DNA of 55,765 nucleotides from Lingula anatina (GCF_001039355.2 NW_019776168.1:658493-714257); one strand, 5' to 3'; shown: positions 1-11,041, counted from the stretch's first letter. Notes: generated by a model from the sequence alone, not told the origin. Made by a program: numbers and translations.

Positions 1-2439
1 CTACATGACGCCAAAGGTGAGCCATTAAGAGACTTGTGTGATCAGTATGATTTGGAGCAGCTGATCAAACAACCTACAAATCACACTATTCATGGATCTA
101 CTCTTATAGATGTGATACTTGTGAGCCGAGCTGACAAATGTGTTAAATCAGCAACCATGAATACAGGATTAAGTGATTCGCATGACATGATATATGTTGT
201 GTTCAAACTGTTTGCTGCCAGGCTGCCAGCAAAAACAGTGACTTATCGCAATTATAAGCAATTTAACATGGATTTATACATTCAGGAAGTGAACTACATT
301 CCCTATACTGTGTGTGAAATCTTTGAAGACCCATCTGATAATTACTGGGCTCTTCAAACTATGCTCAGGGAGATTATGGATGAACATGCACCCCTGAAAA
401 CTGTCAAAGTGCGAGCCAAAGAGGCTCCTTTTATGAACAAAACCTTACGAAAGGCTGTGCGAGACAAAAAACGACTGCAAAATAAGTTCAGGAGATTCCC
501 TACAGATGCTAACTGGGAAAAGTACAGATCTCAAAGAAACCGTACAACTCGCATAAGGAAACAGGCCATAAAGGACTATTTCAATGCCAAGTGCAGAAAT
601 GGACCTAAAAACTGTGATTTCTGGTCTACGATAAAGCCCTTCCTCACAAACAAAGGGTCCAGCGATGGAAACTCCATCATGATACGAACAGAAAATGCCA
701 TTGAGACTAAGCCGCAGGAAGTAGCCAATGTGATGAACAATTTTTATGTGAATATTGCATCGCAGATTGGGGGTAACCTTGATCTAGATCAAGGGATGAC
801 CTCCAATACAGACTTTGTACAACAGTGTGAAACTTACTTCACTGATCATCCAAGTGTGCAAAATATCAAATCTAGTATGAACAATTGTGATTTCACTTTT
901 GAACATACCACACCAGATGATGTAATGAAAATCATTAAGGACATGGACACTACTAAGGCAACAGGTTGGGACAGTGTACCACCGAGATTACTGAAACCTG
1001 TAGCTACATGCCTTAGTCACCACATCACGTCAATCTACAATCAGTGTGTTGATACTTGTGTATTTCCGGATGGTGCCAAACTTGCTGAAGTGGTGCCACT
1101 CTTCAAGAAGGATGACAATCTTATCATGAAAAACTACAGGCCTGTTAGTATCTTGCCTGCTTTGTCCAAAGTACTGGAGAAGATACTTCATCATCAGCTG
1201 GCGCCTTTCCTTCAGCGGATCCTGGATCCCAGGATGGCCGCTTATAGGAGAGGATACAACTGCCAGTATGTGCTTCTTCGCTTGATCGAGGACTGGAAGC
1301 AGTCCTTGGAAAATCGCAACCACGCAGGAGCCATCCTAATGGACCTGAGCAAGGCGTTCGACTGTTTGCCGCACCAGCTCATTATCGCCAAGCTCAGGGC
1401 CTACGGCATGTCGCAAAAAGGTTGTGCCTTGATATGGGCGTACCTTTCGTCACGCAGTCAGAGGGTTAAACTCTCTGGACATGTCAGTGATTGGCTACCG
1501 CTGGTAAAGGGGGTCCCGCAGGGTTCCATCATGGGACCGATCCTCTTCAATGTCTTCATGAATGACATTTACGCAACGATCACCAGAGCGTCGTTATACA
1601 ACTATGCTGACGACAACACTCTAGTCGCTATGCACCCAACCCGACAGGAGGTGATAGAGACTCTAACTACAGAGTCAGAGACTGCCATAAAGTGGTTCAG
1701 AGACAATATGATGGAGGCTAACCCATCTAAATTTCATGCTATTATGTTAAATGAAACTACAGATAGAAATACTATCAGTATTGATAATGCTAATATCACC
1801 ACAGAACCACATGTGAAACTATTAGGTGTGAATATTGATGAAAGACTTAATTTTCATTATCATATCAGTGTACTATGTAAGAAGGCAGGTGCTCAACTTA
1901 AAGTGTTACAGAGACTTTCACAGTACCTTGATGAAATGTCTAGACTACAAGTCTTTAGATGTTTTATTTTATCACAGTTTAACTATTGTGCTTTAGCTTG
2001 GAACTTTTGTGGTGCTGTAGATTGTGCAAAGATGGAACGCATTCAGTACAGAGCCTTAAAGTTTGTGTATGATGATTTTGAGTCTAGTTATAGTACATTA
2101 CTAGAGAAAGCAGGGTTATCTACTCTTGAGCTTTCTAGGAATAGAGCTGTAATAATTGAAGTGTTTAAATCAGTAAATAAGCTCTCCCCACCTTTCATGT
2201 GGGATTTGTTCAGTGTTAAAGAAGTACCTTACAGCTTAAGGAACTCAAATCAGTTGCTTCAGAAGCACTGCAGGACAAAATGCTATGGATTAAATTCATT
2301 AGCCTACAGTGGTGCTAAACTATGGAATATGTTGCCAGTATCAATGAAAAATTGTAAAGATCTGGACACTTTTAAAGGTATGGTCCAAAACTGGACACCC
2401 CAGTCAAACTGGAAATGTGAATTGTGTGCAAATGTATAG
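1..2439 (+). CDS. Non-LTR retrotransposon endonuclease/reverse transcriptase (5' partial)
   Basis: The frame is open from the first base of the window to TAG at 2437-2439 (812 codons), so the protein begins upstream. The first ~65 residues read as the end of an APE-type endonuclease (STLIDVILV, then GLSDSHDMI). The reverse transcriptase follows: NYRPVSILP near residue 379, LMDLSKAFDCLPH near 447, GVPQGSIMGPILF near 505, and the catalytic YADD at 1603-1614 (residues 535-538), then the thumb motif LLGVNIDERLNF. The C-terminal part has the usual coiled region with NYCALAWNF. This arrangement is that of CR1/jockey-clade ORF2, which nicks target DNA and copies the element RNA by target-primed reverse transcription. 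No stop or frameshift is visible, so insertion may be recent. By eye the stretch 1195-1660 is clearly richer in G+C than the AT-rich flanks of the same ORF. The clade assignment is inference. Confidence 0.92.
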   Translation, partial: LHDAKGEPLRDLCDQYDLEQLIKQPTNHTIHGSTLIDVILVSRADKCVKSATMNTGLSDSHDMIYVVFKLFAARLPAKTVTYRNYKQFNMDLYIQEVNYIPYTVCEIFEDPSDNYWALQTMLREIMDEHAPLKTVKVRAKEAPFMNKTLRKAVRDKKRLQNKFRRFPTDANWEKYRSQRNRTTRIRKQAIKDYFNAKCRNGPKNCDFWSTIKPFLTNKGSSDGNSIMIRTENAIETKPQEVANVMNNFYVNIASQIGGNLDLDQGMTSNTDFVQQCETYFTDHPSVQNIKSSMNNCDFTFEHTTPDDVMKIIKDMDTTKATGWDSVPPRLLKPVATCLSHHITSIYNQCVDTCVFPDGAKLAEVVPLFKKDDNLIMKNYRPVSILPALSKVLEKILHHQLAPFLQRILDPRMAAYRRGYNCQYVLLRLIEDWKQSLENRNHAGAILMDLSKAFDCLPHQLIIAKLRAYGMSQKGCALIWAYLSSRSQRVKLSGHVSDWLPLVKGVPQGSIMGPILFNVFMNDIYATITRASLYNYADDNTLVAMHPTRQEVIETLTTESETAIKWFRDNMMEANPSKFHAIMLNETTDRNTISIDNANITTEPHVKLLGVNIDERLNFHYHISVLCKKAGAQLKVLQRLSQYLDEMSRLQVFRCFILSQFNYCALAWNFCGAVDCAKMERIQYRALKFVYDDFESSYSTLLEKAGLSTLELSRNRAVIIEVFKSVNKLSPPFMWDLFSVKEVPYSLRNSNQLLQKHCRTKCYGLNSLAYSGAKLWNMLPVSMKNCKDLDTFKGMVQNWTPQSNWKCELCANV

Positions 2440-2722
2440 CCTAAAAGGCATTCTGGTTTTAAATCTCAGGTAGCCTCTAAGGCAACATCTCACTTTTATA
2501 CAATAAATAGTGTTAAACACTTAAATACTTTTAATTTTTTCTCAGGTAAAACAACTGCATATAAAAATAAATTATTTATTTATTTAAATTTTATATCACT
2601 ATTATAGTACTTCACATTAATTTATTTCATTCTGCCGGTGATATTAGCCTGCTATGGCTAGTGTTGTGCTTGTTGGAAAACTGACGTGAAATAAAATTAT
2701 GTTATGTTATGTTATGTTATGT
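1..2722 (+). mobile_element. CR1/jockey-like non-LTR retrotransposon, 3' part
   Basis: After the ORF stop at 2439 comes a ~280-bp AT-rich 3' UTR. It ends with an AATAAA signal (about 2691) merging into four to five copies of TTATG (2698-2722). A short tandem-repeat tail instead of poly(A) is typical of CR1/L2-like lineages. The 5' end lies outside the window, so a target-site duplication cannot be tested. Confidence 0.85.
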
Positions 2723-3374
2723 CCTAATTTTATAACGATTTATTTGAACATATTTTACTAAGATCAACGGCAAAACAATGAGTTATTACATGTGTCCACA
2801 TATATTTGTTTATTTTCTGAGTGTACATAAAAATATCATACTACACGATTTTCCCAGATCTGGCACAACTCAATATCATTCTAAAAATGGTACTTTTTAC
2901 AGCTTCTTTAGTTCAAGTTTTAAATCCCTTTCAACTGGAATTTTTATGCTCAGGCTGCACACTTTTCCCTTTCAAGTCAACAATTTCAAATAATTTCCCA
3001 CAGCAACGATTTTTATATATTGGCGTGATCCTTAATCTTTACTTAAATCTTTTTCATTCTCACTTTCGTACTTTTAGTTTTCGAGAAACTCCAAGAAGTA
3101 AAAGATATCTATAGCATAATGGTTTTGTTTACGGAAGTAAGAAGAAACAGCGGCTGCGCAGATAAGAAATTATTCGGCTGTTCCATGTAGTGTTGCTTCT
3201 TATTTCCACAGAAAAGAATACCAATGTTTGACTTGAATATGATATAAAGTTGTAATAAAGTAAAATGTGAACTATTCCTGTTGCTTTAGAGATATGTTAA
3301 GATTCTCTAATGAGAAAATGAAGACACAAAACCTCCAACATGTAACCAAAATTAATCAGTTTTAAGAGGGTGAC
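2723..3374. other. Intergenic, no gene seen
   Basis: AT-rich sequence between the retrotransposon tail and the presumed BANP promoter. Short open frames on the plus strand have no recognisable motif or splice context and look like chance. Confidence 0.6.
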
Positions 3375-3515
3375 AATAACATTCAAACGGCTAGTCATGC
3401 GCAGTTCTCGAAGATTACCGTTCTGGACGCCATTATCGTTCCTCGAGATAGAAGACGTGATTTCCTACAAAATTTCAACTTTTCCACCGCGAAATCCTGT
3501 TAAGCCTGAGTTTTA
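3375..3515 (+). promoter_or_regulatory. Possible BANP promoter and noncoding first exon
   Basis: A locally CpG-richer patch in AT-rich DNA. It contains CATGCGCA (3398-3405, NRF1-like half site) and GACGCCATTATC (about 3427-3438, YY1-like). A strong donor follows (TTTTAG then GTGAGT, exon end 3515). The next usable acceptor upstream of the BANP start codon is at 4646, only 2 bases before the ATG, so a separate upstream 5' UTR exon must exist and this is the best candidate. There is no direct evidence of transcription. Confidence 0.35.
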
Positions 3516-4648
3516 GGTGAGTTTAGGTTGTCACGATCCTAAAATAGTCACTAAAACGATGGAAAATTGCGAGATATCCACAAAACTGTCATCTGTATCA
3601 GCCGCATGTTTTGCGCTCCAAAGCAGGAGTTTCTAAACCAGAAGCAATTTGTTCCGACTCGACCTTATTTCTAATTCGTCTGCTAAAACCAAGTGACAGC
3701 GTGCTGCGAAGGTGTGTAACAATTTAAGACGTCACATGTATTTTATGTGTTAGGACTAGAGAAAGAAGTTTTTGTAGTTGTTGTATTTTGAAAAAAATGT
3801 CAATGTCAAATACACAAGTTAAATGATACACACAACTCGAGGAAGTTAACGTTTACTGTTTGCCCCATTTACTGTTTTTTTTAGCATAATGTCATCTTCT
3901 GCAAACTTTTCCAAATCGCGTTTTAGACTATGTGTAAAAAGTTGCAAGTAAAATGACAGCATTATATCAATTAAAATGTACTTTTATTTTTAAAATATTG
4001 AATATCAGCTGGGTTATCAGTTCTCATTCATTTCAGAACTAAGATGTTCTACTAAATAATTTGTTGAAGTAATTAAGTGAGGTTAAACAGTTTTATGACC
4101 TCCTTATATTCTACTTTTAAGGCTAATTTCATGACTACTTATATGTTCAGTTTATTTTATTTCTTTTTTATTTTATTTTATTTTTTTAGGAAGAAATCTT
4201 CACATGTATTCTTACATATTTTATACTGAGTATAGTGTTTGACTAAATTAATTTTATCTTGAATTTGCTTTTGGATTTGCTTCACATCCCACTTTCTCAG
4301 AATTATTTCTATTTCAGTCATAAGTCATTGAATAAAGTTCAACAATTTTTAAAAACCTTCAAGCTAGACTAAACTATCTTAACAGATATTGTCTACTTGT
4401 GACTCTGAATTGTGTGCTTTGGAATAAAATACAAACCCCATACAAACTAAATTAACCTATAATTCCCATTTGTGATAGAAAATAATCTGAAGCAACTGAA
4501 ATATTTCCATCAGTTTCATTTAACTATTGAATGAAGAAAAATCTTTTTTTTTTCCTTGTCTGATACCAACTTGAACATCTGCTTTAGACCAGTGGCTAAC
4601 TTTTTTTCTCTTTTATAATTAACATTGTTTTATTTATTTATGTCAGCA

Positions 4649-7600
4649 ATGAGCCAGGAGCCAGGTGAAAATGGGTTAGCAGCTCAGCAGCTGGTGGAGG
4701 TGGTGTCTCAGTTAGCTCAGGGGATTGACAGGACAGGTGAGTAGATGTGAATTATTAAAAATTTGAGAAGATATGGAATATCCAGAAAGAGGAATATGTT
4801 ACAGAACATATATGCAAGTGTGCCTCTAATGCTATGAAGGCCATTTAGAGCATATCTTTAAAAAGACATAACTGAATGTTTTATGCAAAGTGACCAAGAT
4901 AACTGAAACTTTTGGGAATGATCATGCACATATTGAAATTTAAGTCCAGCAAATTTTTAAAAATTTGATGGACCTTTTAAAGATTTAGTAAATTTTTATT
5001 TTTTTATTTTTTTTTTTATTTGGGGGGGGGGGGGGGGGTGTCACCCAGTATTAACATTGAAAAGGTAAAACCATAACATTATAACAGTTAATAACCCATA
5101 GTTACTATAGGCAGGTGTGTGTGTGTGTGTGTGTGTGTGTCTATATATGTATATATATAATGAGACGTACCTTTTTCTACTTCAGAGTCTGGCAGTGGAG
5201 AGCCAGCAACTAAGAGAGTGAGGACAGAAGACAGTGACTTGGATGCTGACCTCTCTGTCAAGGTGGGCTGGTCTGCTTTGTCAGAGCATTTCTGCAGCTA
5301 AGGCTCTCCAGTTTTTATTGCCTTCTTCTGCTGTGATTTTGGGCAGTTTGTGTGTAGTAGAAATGCTACCTCAGTGTCTCTAGCACAGTTAGTGTAGTCG
5401 TATTTCACAATGACTCAAACCAATCTGTACTGCTCCACTATTGACTGTTTCTACCTCAGTGTCTGTAGCACAGTTAGTGTAGTCTTATTTCACAATGACT
5501 CAAACCAATCTGTACTGCTCCACTATTGACTGTTTCCCACTTTTTACTGACCTCATTGTACCCATCAAACCTTAACCTGTTAACTGGCTGTGTTATGTTC
5601 TGGGTAGGGGTGGGGAGGTTACTAGTATTTAGATAACTCCTAAATTTAATAGCCATGCTATGAAGTTGTCAATCTCTTAAAATGGAGAGGTACAGAAAAC
5701 TGATTAGGTTCCCAAAACATAGTTCCTACATAGAACAGTATAGATATTCCAATTTTTCCATCACTTTATCACATTTTTTAAAGACCGCTCTTCTGAACAT
5801 TTCAGCAAATCTTGTTTAACATCAACAAGGCGATCTGCCTGCGCCTGGATGCCATCGAGAACAAAATGCTGGGGATGGATAAGAGAACAAAATTACTGGA
5901 AGACAAAGTAGACAAGTTATTGACAACTCCATCTAATCCTCTGGCTTCAAGCACCCCTGGTAAAAAGTAAGTCTTAGACTTTTTTTATCAGGAGGATAAT
6001 TCTTAAGAATGAGTTCTGTTGTCAACAAAACAAGATGTGGATCTGGAATTTTGTCCGGGAATGTAGTTAAATTCTATTCACCTCTAAACTGTTAAGACAT
6101 CATATTTTATCTTCAACTTGGTTTTCAAATTTCAAAAGTAAAGGACTTTGAAATTCTTCTTTTTGAATTCTATATGTGCTGTAACTACAGCTTGGCTAAA
6201 CATAAGGTTCAATTACAATACTTGGAGAAAAGTGAGAACACTTCTACGCTATTTTCATTCTGTTTTCTTGCCCATGTATTTATGTCTTCTTTCCTCAGTA
6301 AATCTGGTGCAGTCATAGTGGGGTTGCCCCAGGAGAACCGGCCGTCCTCAGATGATGATAATTCTAACTGTGGTCAGGGAGTGGCAGGTTTGGGGCCTAA
6401 TGTTACCCTGATCACCCTGAACACAGAGGAGGACTACCCTGACGGCACCTGGCTGGGAGATGAGAGTAACCCGGAGATGAGGGTTAGGGTCCCTGTGACC
6501 CCCAGGTAACTCACGAATTAGACTTTGAAAACAGGCCATTAAGGCCCCATTCAGAATAGGGAACTAACTAGTCCGAGGGTCAAATATGGCCGACCCACTT
6601 GAATACTTCCCCATGGGGAATCTATTCAGTGTCTGTTAGTGGATAAGACGACAAGTTTTGAAGTGGGTCGCCATATTTGGCCCTGGGACTAGTTAGTCCC
6701 CTATTCTGAATGGGGCCTTAGTGTGCTCTGGCTGGAACATGCATAACTAAATAAAGTGTAGCCCTTTTACATTATGAAGAGCATAAAAGTTTGGGTGTAA
6801 CTTTAGTCTTATATTTTCTTTTATGACTATCTTTTCTGTATTTTTTGTTATTGTTTTATTCTAGAATCATTTCATTGTTATTATAGTTGACTGAAATTAT
6901 TTTAGTGTCAGGTGTGACTGTTTTCCTCATCTTTTTCCAGCGATCTGTTACATGTCCATTCCAACTGTCGCACTGCGGAGAAGATGGCACTGACTCTGCT
7001 GGACTATTTGTTTGACCGTGAGACCCAGGCCTCATCTAACTTGTCTGGTATGGGGAAACACGGGAAGAAACAGCTGGATCCACTGATGATATATGGAATT
7101 AGATGTGAGCATAGTGCCTTGTCTTGTTGATATGACTTTAGAGTTGTGATTTTTTCCTCAAGCTGCTCCAATATGAAATGATAAAAACTGGTATTATTAG
7201 CACAAATTTGATGTTTAGAAATGATTGTTCTTGAGTTTTCAACATTGAATAACATGATCATCCTATCATCTCTCACAGGTGAAAGTAATGGCCGTTTAAA
7301 TAAAGCTTTACACCTAAGGGAAATATAATGTTTAACATATTGATGTTGCATACTGGCAAGGGTTTTCCCAGTGAACTGTCAAACAGCAATTGGACGGCTG
7401 CCAGCAACACCAGACGGCCTATATTTTCAAAGGCGGCTGGATTTTTTTGGAAACATGACAGCTTTAGGCATACTTGGACTCCCTGGCTCCCGTTTCACAA
7501 AGAATCTTAAATCCGTAGACGACTTACTCGAGCTGGGTGGCCTAGCTAGGTCGACTTAGCTGAAGTCGACTCAGAGTGTTTCACAAAGAATCTAACGTCT

Positions 7601-8468
7601 TAGCTTGGCGTGCTTACCGTAGTCGACGCGCACGAGAAACTCTTCAAGAAAAGGAGGTGTAAAATTTCAAAAGTTTCACAAGACATGACGTTCCATGGCC
7701 TCTTTCGGCTGAGAACGCTCGTTTATCAACAATAAAAATCAGCCAAATCACAAACAAAGTTTGTTTTTTAACTTTATTGATTAGTTTAACTTCGATACAA
7801 CTTCAAAGTAACAGTTAATCTTTAGCTTGTCGTGGAACACTGCTGAAGGACATCTAGCAGTCAAAAACGTAAACAAACAAGCGATCGGCTGGGTGAAGTG
7901 GCATTTTATTTTTTTATTTCAATATTCCATAAATGTCAGTGCTATTCAAGGATATTATAACACAATATCTTGAAGGAGGTATGTTCTTTCAAAATTTTTG
8001 TTGTTTATGCTCTAATTTACCGAGTTTTAATTGAGCTTGCCGACTTTAGTCTCCTCCCGAGGAGGCTTGACATCGTCGACTAGCAGCTAAGAAAAAAACG
8101 ACGTAAGCGACCTTTTAGATTCTTTGTGAAACGGGACTTAGTGACGTAACGACTTAATTACGTTGGTAACCAAGCCCTAAGTCCGGGAAACCGACTTAAG
8201 ATTCTTTGTGAAACGGGGGCCTGAAATTGTGTAGAAATTTCTAGGTGGTAAATTTGGACGGCCTGTACCCACAATCCTGGGGAAAAGCCCTGGATACTGG
8301 TGTTTATTGTCTGTTTTTATTATGTTTATGTATGTTTATTATAATGTCCCATGTCTGTTAAATGAAATGTATATAATATAATTATGCCTCTGTCAGTTCA
8401 CTGTACTATGTGGTTTTATGTCTGTAATGTTTATAATATATTTATGATATATGTTATACTGTCCATTT

Positions 8469-8514
<46 letters not shown>

Positions 8515-10180
8515 TCCATGTATTATAATGTCTGTGTCAGGTCACCTCATCCACAGATTTGGTATCACAGAACAAGACTGGCATCGCATTAAACTGAACA
8601 TTGACTCCAAGTGTCGCACTGCCTTCAGGAGAAAACAGAAAGGAATGCCGCTCACTGTCAAGGCCTTCCATGGCAAGTCCCCCACACAGCTTGGCATGAC
8701 CCTACGAGGCATGTCTGGCATCAACTCTGACGGGGAAGACTCCATGCAGGAGTCAGCCCTGACGATACATCAGGTAATAGCATAGCAATAATTTGTTTAT
8801 CAGACTTTTTTTGTACAGTTTTTATTAATTGGAAAACCTTTTTTTTCTGGGCAATTTTTCCATCTCAAGCATTCTGTGCCCCAGTCCCCCCCCTTTACTT
8901 TGTCTTGCAGCCCGAGGGTTTAGATGGACCCTGTGTTAATGACTTTACTTTGTCTTGCAGCTGGAGGGTTTAGATGAACCCTGTGTTAATGTCTTTACTT
9001 TGTCTTGCAGCCGAAGGGCTTAGACATACCCTGTGTTAATGTCTTTACTTTGCCTTGCAGCCGGAGAGTTTAGACATACCCTGTGTTAATGACTTTACTT
9101 TGTCTTGCAGCCGGAGGGTTTAGATGCGGCCCACTCCATGGCGACCTTACACAGTCAGCTGGGGATCACACAGCACGGTGAGGTCCAGATCCTCCACGCC
9201 ACACCAGAACAGATAGAGCAGCTTAGGGAGGCCCATCATATACAGGTGTTGAATGGAGATCAGGTGTTACAGGTAAGATTATATAGAGTATAGAGGCATT
9301 ACAGGTAAGATTATGTACAGGTGTTACAGGTAAAATTATATACAGGTGTTCTCACTTCTGTGCAAAAATCTTCACAATGACTCATAGTGACTTAAGAACA
9401 AGCCAATTCTATTTCATGTGGGACCCCAAATGATCTCCAAATGTTTTCATCCTAGTGAAAACTATGCTACAACAGTCCATGGGGCTGTATGGTTAAAAGG
9501 AAAAAGGTTATTTTGATGATACTTCTTATAAAATGTATAAGGAAAAAAAATTAAATAAAGTTGTGATTGTTTTATGACCTGCCCGTCACTGATTTCTGTT
9601 TTTCTAAAACCCCACATTTTCTCCATATTTCCAGTTAAAGCATGGAGATCTTCAGGGTGTTGATGTGGCGGTGTCGTTAGCTGGCACGCAGACAGTACAG
9701 ATGGTGACTACAGAGAGTGGCGAGGTGTTACAAATCACCCAGGCCGCAGACCACGTGGGACAGGACGACACCTCGTTTCAAGACCAGTTACAACAACAGC
9801 AGCAGCAGGACCAAGATGACCTTCAGGAAGACATCAACCCAGCGGGAATACGGGTGGAAATGCAGGTAAGGTTAGGCACTCTATTTTGTAATTCACTAAT
9901 TGACTAGCTTTTCACAAATTGATTTATAAATTGGTGGAAGATGACTGAGTATTTGTACAAAGATGTGGAAACATTTGTAGGTGACACACACTGTCATAAT
10001 TGTAGAAAATACTGAGATAAAAAATTCTGTAAGAGAAGTTTTATCATCAGTTAAGTAAATAAGAAAGTCAATTACTTTAAATACAACATTTCTTCTTTAC
10101 CCTAGCAGTCAGGTGAGGACGAGAATGAGTCGGAACAACAGGAGGAGGTGACGATAGAGGTTCATCAGGCCTCTGCGTAA
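4649..10180 (+). CDS. BANP: BANP (SMAR1) BEN-domain transcription factor, nine coding exons
   Basis: Exons: 4649-4736, 5186-5262, 5806-5966, 6299-6505, 6941-7104, 8541-8773, 9111-9272, 9635-9865, 10109-10180. All introns are GT-AG, phases agree throughout, total 1395 nt, 464 aa. The first exon begins at 4647 after a TTTATGTCAG acceptor, so the ATG is two bases inside it. Residues ~56-95 form a predicted coiled coil (CLRLDAIENKMLG). Residues ~178-262 (exons 5-6) carry the BANP BEN-domain block: NCRTAEKMALTLLDYLFDRE, GKHGKKQLDP, YGIR, then FGITEQDWHRIK and SKCRTAFRRKQ. The tail is Gln- and acid-rich (LQQQQQQDQDD), as in BANP of other animals. Family knowledge: nuclear protein that binds methylation-sensitive CGCG elements in CpG-island promoters and also acts as a matrix-binding regulator. 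No frameshift seen. Three introns carry repeats described separately. Confidence 0.93.
5021..5142. repeat. Homopolymer and GT microsatellite in BANP intron 2
   Basis: A T-rich run leads into an uninterrupted G tract (5022-5038), and a GT dinucleotide run lies at about 5115-5140 followed by TA-rich steps. All fall in the intron before exon 2 and are polymorphism-prone. Confidence 0.85.
5366..5535. repeat. 85-bp tandem duplication in BANP intron
   Basis: Two adjacent 85-bp units (5366-5450 and 5451-5535), nearly identical, starting CTACCTCAGTGTCT. No coding content is evident. Confidence 0.9.
6542..6717. mobile_element. Hairpin MITE in BANP intron 4
   Basis: The two halves are imperfect inverted repeats over about 60 bp: GGCCCCATTCAGAATAGGG at the left and its complement at the right. 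TTA flanks both ends (6539-6541 and 6718-6720), consistent with a three-base TWA target duplication of PIF/Harbinger-type elements; a TA duplication is also possible. It starts only 36 bp after the exon 4 donor. It has no coding capacity. Confidence 0.75.
7486..8220. mobile_element. 735-bp non-autonomous TIR element in BANP intron 5
   Basis: Terminal inverted repeats of about 25 bp: left begins GCTCCCGTTTCACAAAGAAT, right is its complement with one change. CTG flanks both ends (7483-7485 and 8221-8223), a possible 3-bp target duplication. The terminal motif recurs inside, at about 7578-7597 in the left orientation and 8118-8136 in the right orientation, so each end carries two nested copies. 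The interior has GTCGAC-rich AT DNA and no significant ORF. Superfamily is not recognised. Confidence 0.72.
8473..8510. repeat. (AT)n microsatellite
   Basis: About 19 AT dinucleotides, 30 bp upstream of the acceptor of BANP exon 6. Confidence 0.9.
8891..9130 (+). repeat. 50-bp minisatellite repeating the BANP exon 7 splice acceptor
   Basis: Five units spaced exactly 50 bp apart. Each contains the pyrimidine tract and acceptor (CTTTACTTTGTCTTGCAG) plus the first ~15 bases of exon 7. Acceptor AGs end at 8910, 8960, 9010, 9060 and 9110. Only the last leads into the full exon (PEGLDAAHS...). Splicing from the phase-0 donor at 8773 to any of the first four would add about 20 residues and hit TAG in the next unit. 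Units differ at a few positions (CCCGAG, CTGGAG, CCGAAG, CCGGAG). Confidence 0.93.
10101..10111 (+). promoter_or_regulatory. NAGNAG tandem acceptor at BANP exon 9
   Basis: The acceptor reads CCTAGCAGTC. Using TAG (exon from 10106) adds one glutamine; using CAG (exon from 10109) omits it. Both keep the frame, giving proteins differing by a single residue next to SGEDENE. Confidence 0.7.
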
Positions 10181-11041
10181 TACAGTGGACGGTGTATGAA
10201 CTTCTTCTGGAGATGTGGCTGAGTGAACAAGACAGCCAGAAAATAGCAAATCCCCTGTGAAAATTTGTCTCATTTAACGCTTGCTTATGGTTCTCAATCT
10301 GTCCTAAAACAATTTTTTTTTCTCTTTAAGTGAAAAATGTTCTAAATCTGTTTTAGGACATTCCAAAAACAGTTCTCAAACTGTTACATTATTACAGAAC
10401 AACAAAAGAACTGTAAGAAAATACACCAAATGCTTTAGAGTAAAGTGAGAACTGTAAGTGAACATTAAATGAGATAAATTTTGGCAGGGGATGTTTTGAC
10501 TGTATCTCACAATCCACTCCACTTTACCACAACGGGATTCAGTTAATGAGATGCATTTAATTGCAAATGAGACATATTATAGGTCTTAATGATGGAGTTA
10601 ATGATGGACAGGTTGTTAGTGAATGAATACGTGAACTGTTGTAGACGTGTTGTGTTGGAACATTGTACAGTTAAACTGTAAGAATTTAATAAGCTGGGTT
10701 ATTATGTGTCTGAAAATTAATAATTATCTTTCCATACTTTACAGGAACATAGTTCTCTTTTTATGTACAGACACAGATGTGTCTGTACATATAGCCGTCA
10801 TCTGCGTCTGTCGTCGCCGTCGCCGTCGTTGCCGTCGTCGCCGTGCACTTTTACCGATAACACGATAAGTGGAAAACTGTTTTTTCTTTTTGTTTGAAAC
10901 TTACAGAACTGATGAATATTCATAATACGCAGGTCGAGTTCGAAAATCAGCATGATCGGGTCACTTATATGGAATTTATGCTGTTTTTTTACTTTTTTCA
11001 GCATATATGCAGCACCGATAACACGATAAGTGGAAAACCAT
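10181..11041 (+). other. BANP 3' UTR and downstream repeats
   Basis: No canonical AATAAA is seen close to the stop. A perfect 14-bp-arm palindrome lies at 10762-10791 (TATGTACAGACACA and complement, 2-bp loop). A GTC/GCC triplet tract runs at 10808-10845. A 25-bp motif containing ACCGATAACACGATAAG occurs at 10853-10877 and again at 11014-11038, where it runs into the gap. This part looks like a dispersed repeat rather than UTR. Confidence 0.6.

Noticed and set aside
3375-3600. Search for TCTCGCGAGA, the site bound by BANP, in its own promoter
   Set aside because: Only partial look-alikes (TTCTCGAAGA, CCTCGAGATAG, GCGAGATA) were seen, so autoregulation is not claimed.
7350-8290. Possible outer TIR pair (GGGTTTTCCC and GGGGAAAAGCCC) around the 735-bp element
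   Set aside because: The match is only about ten bases with poor flanks; likely coincidence.
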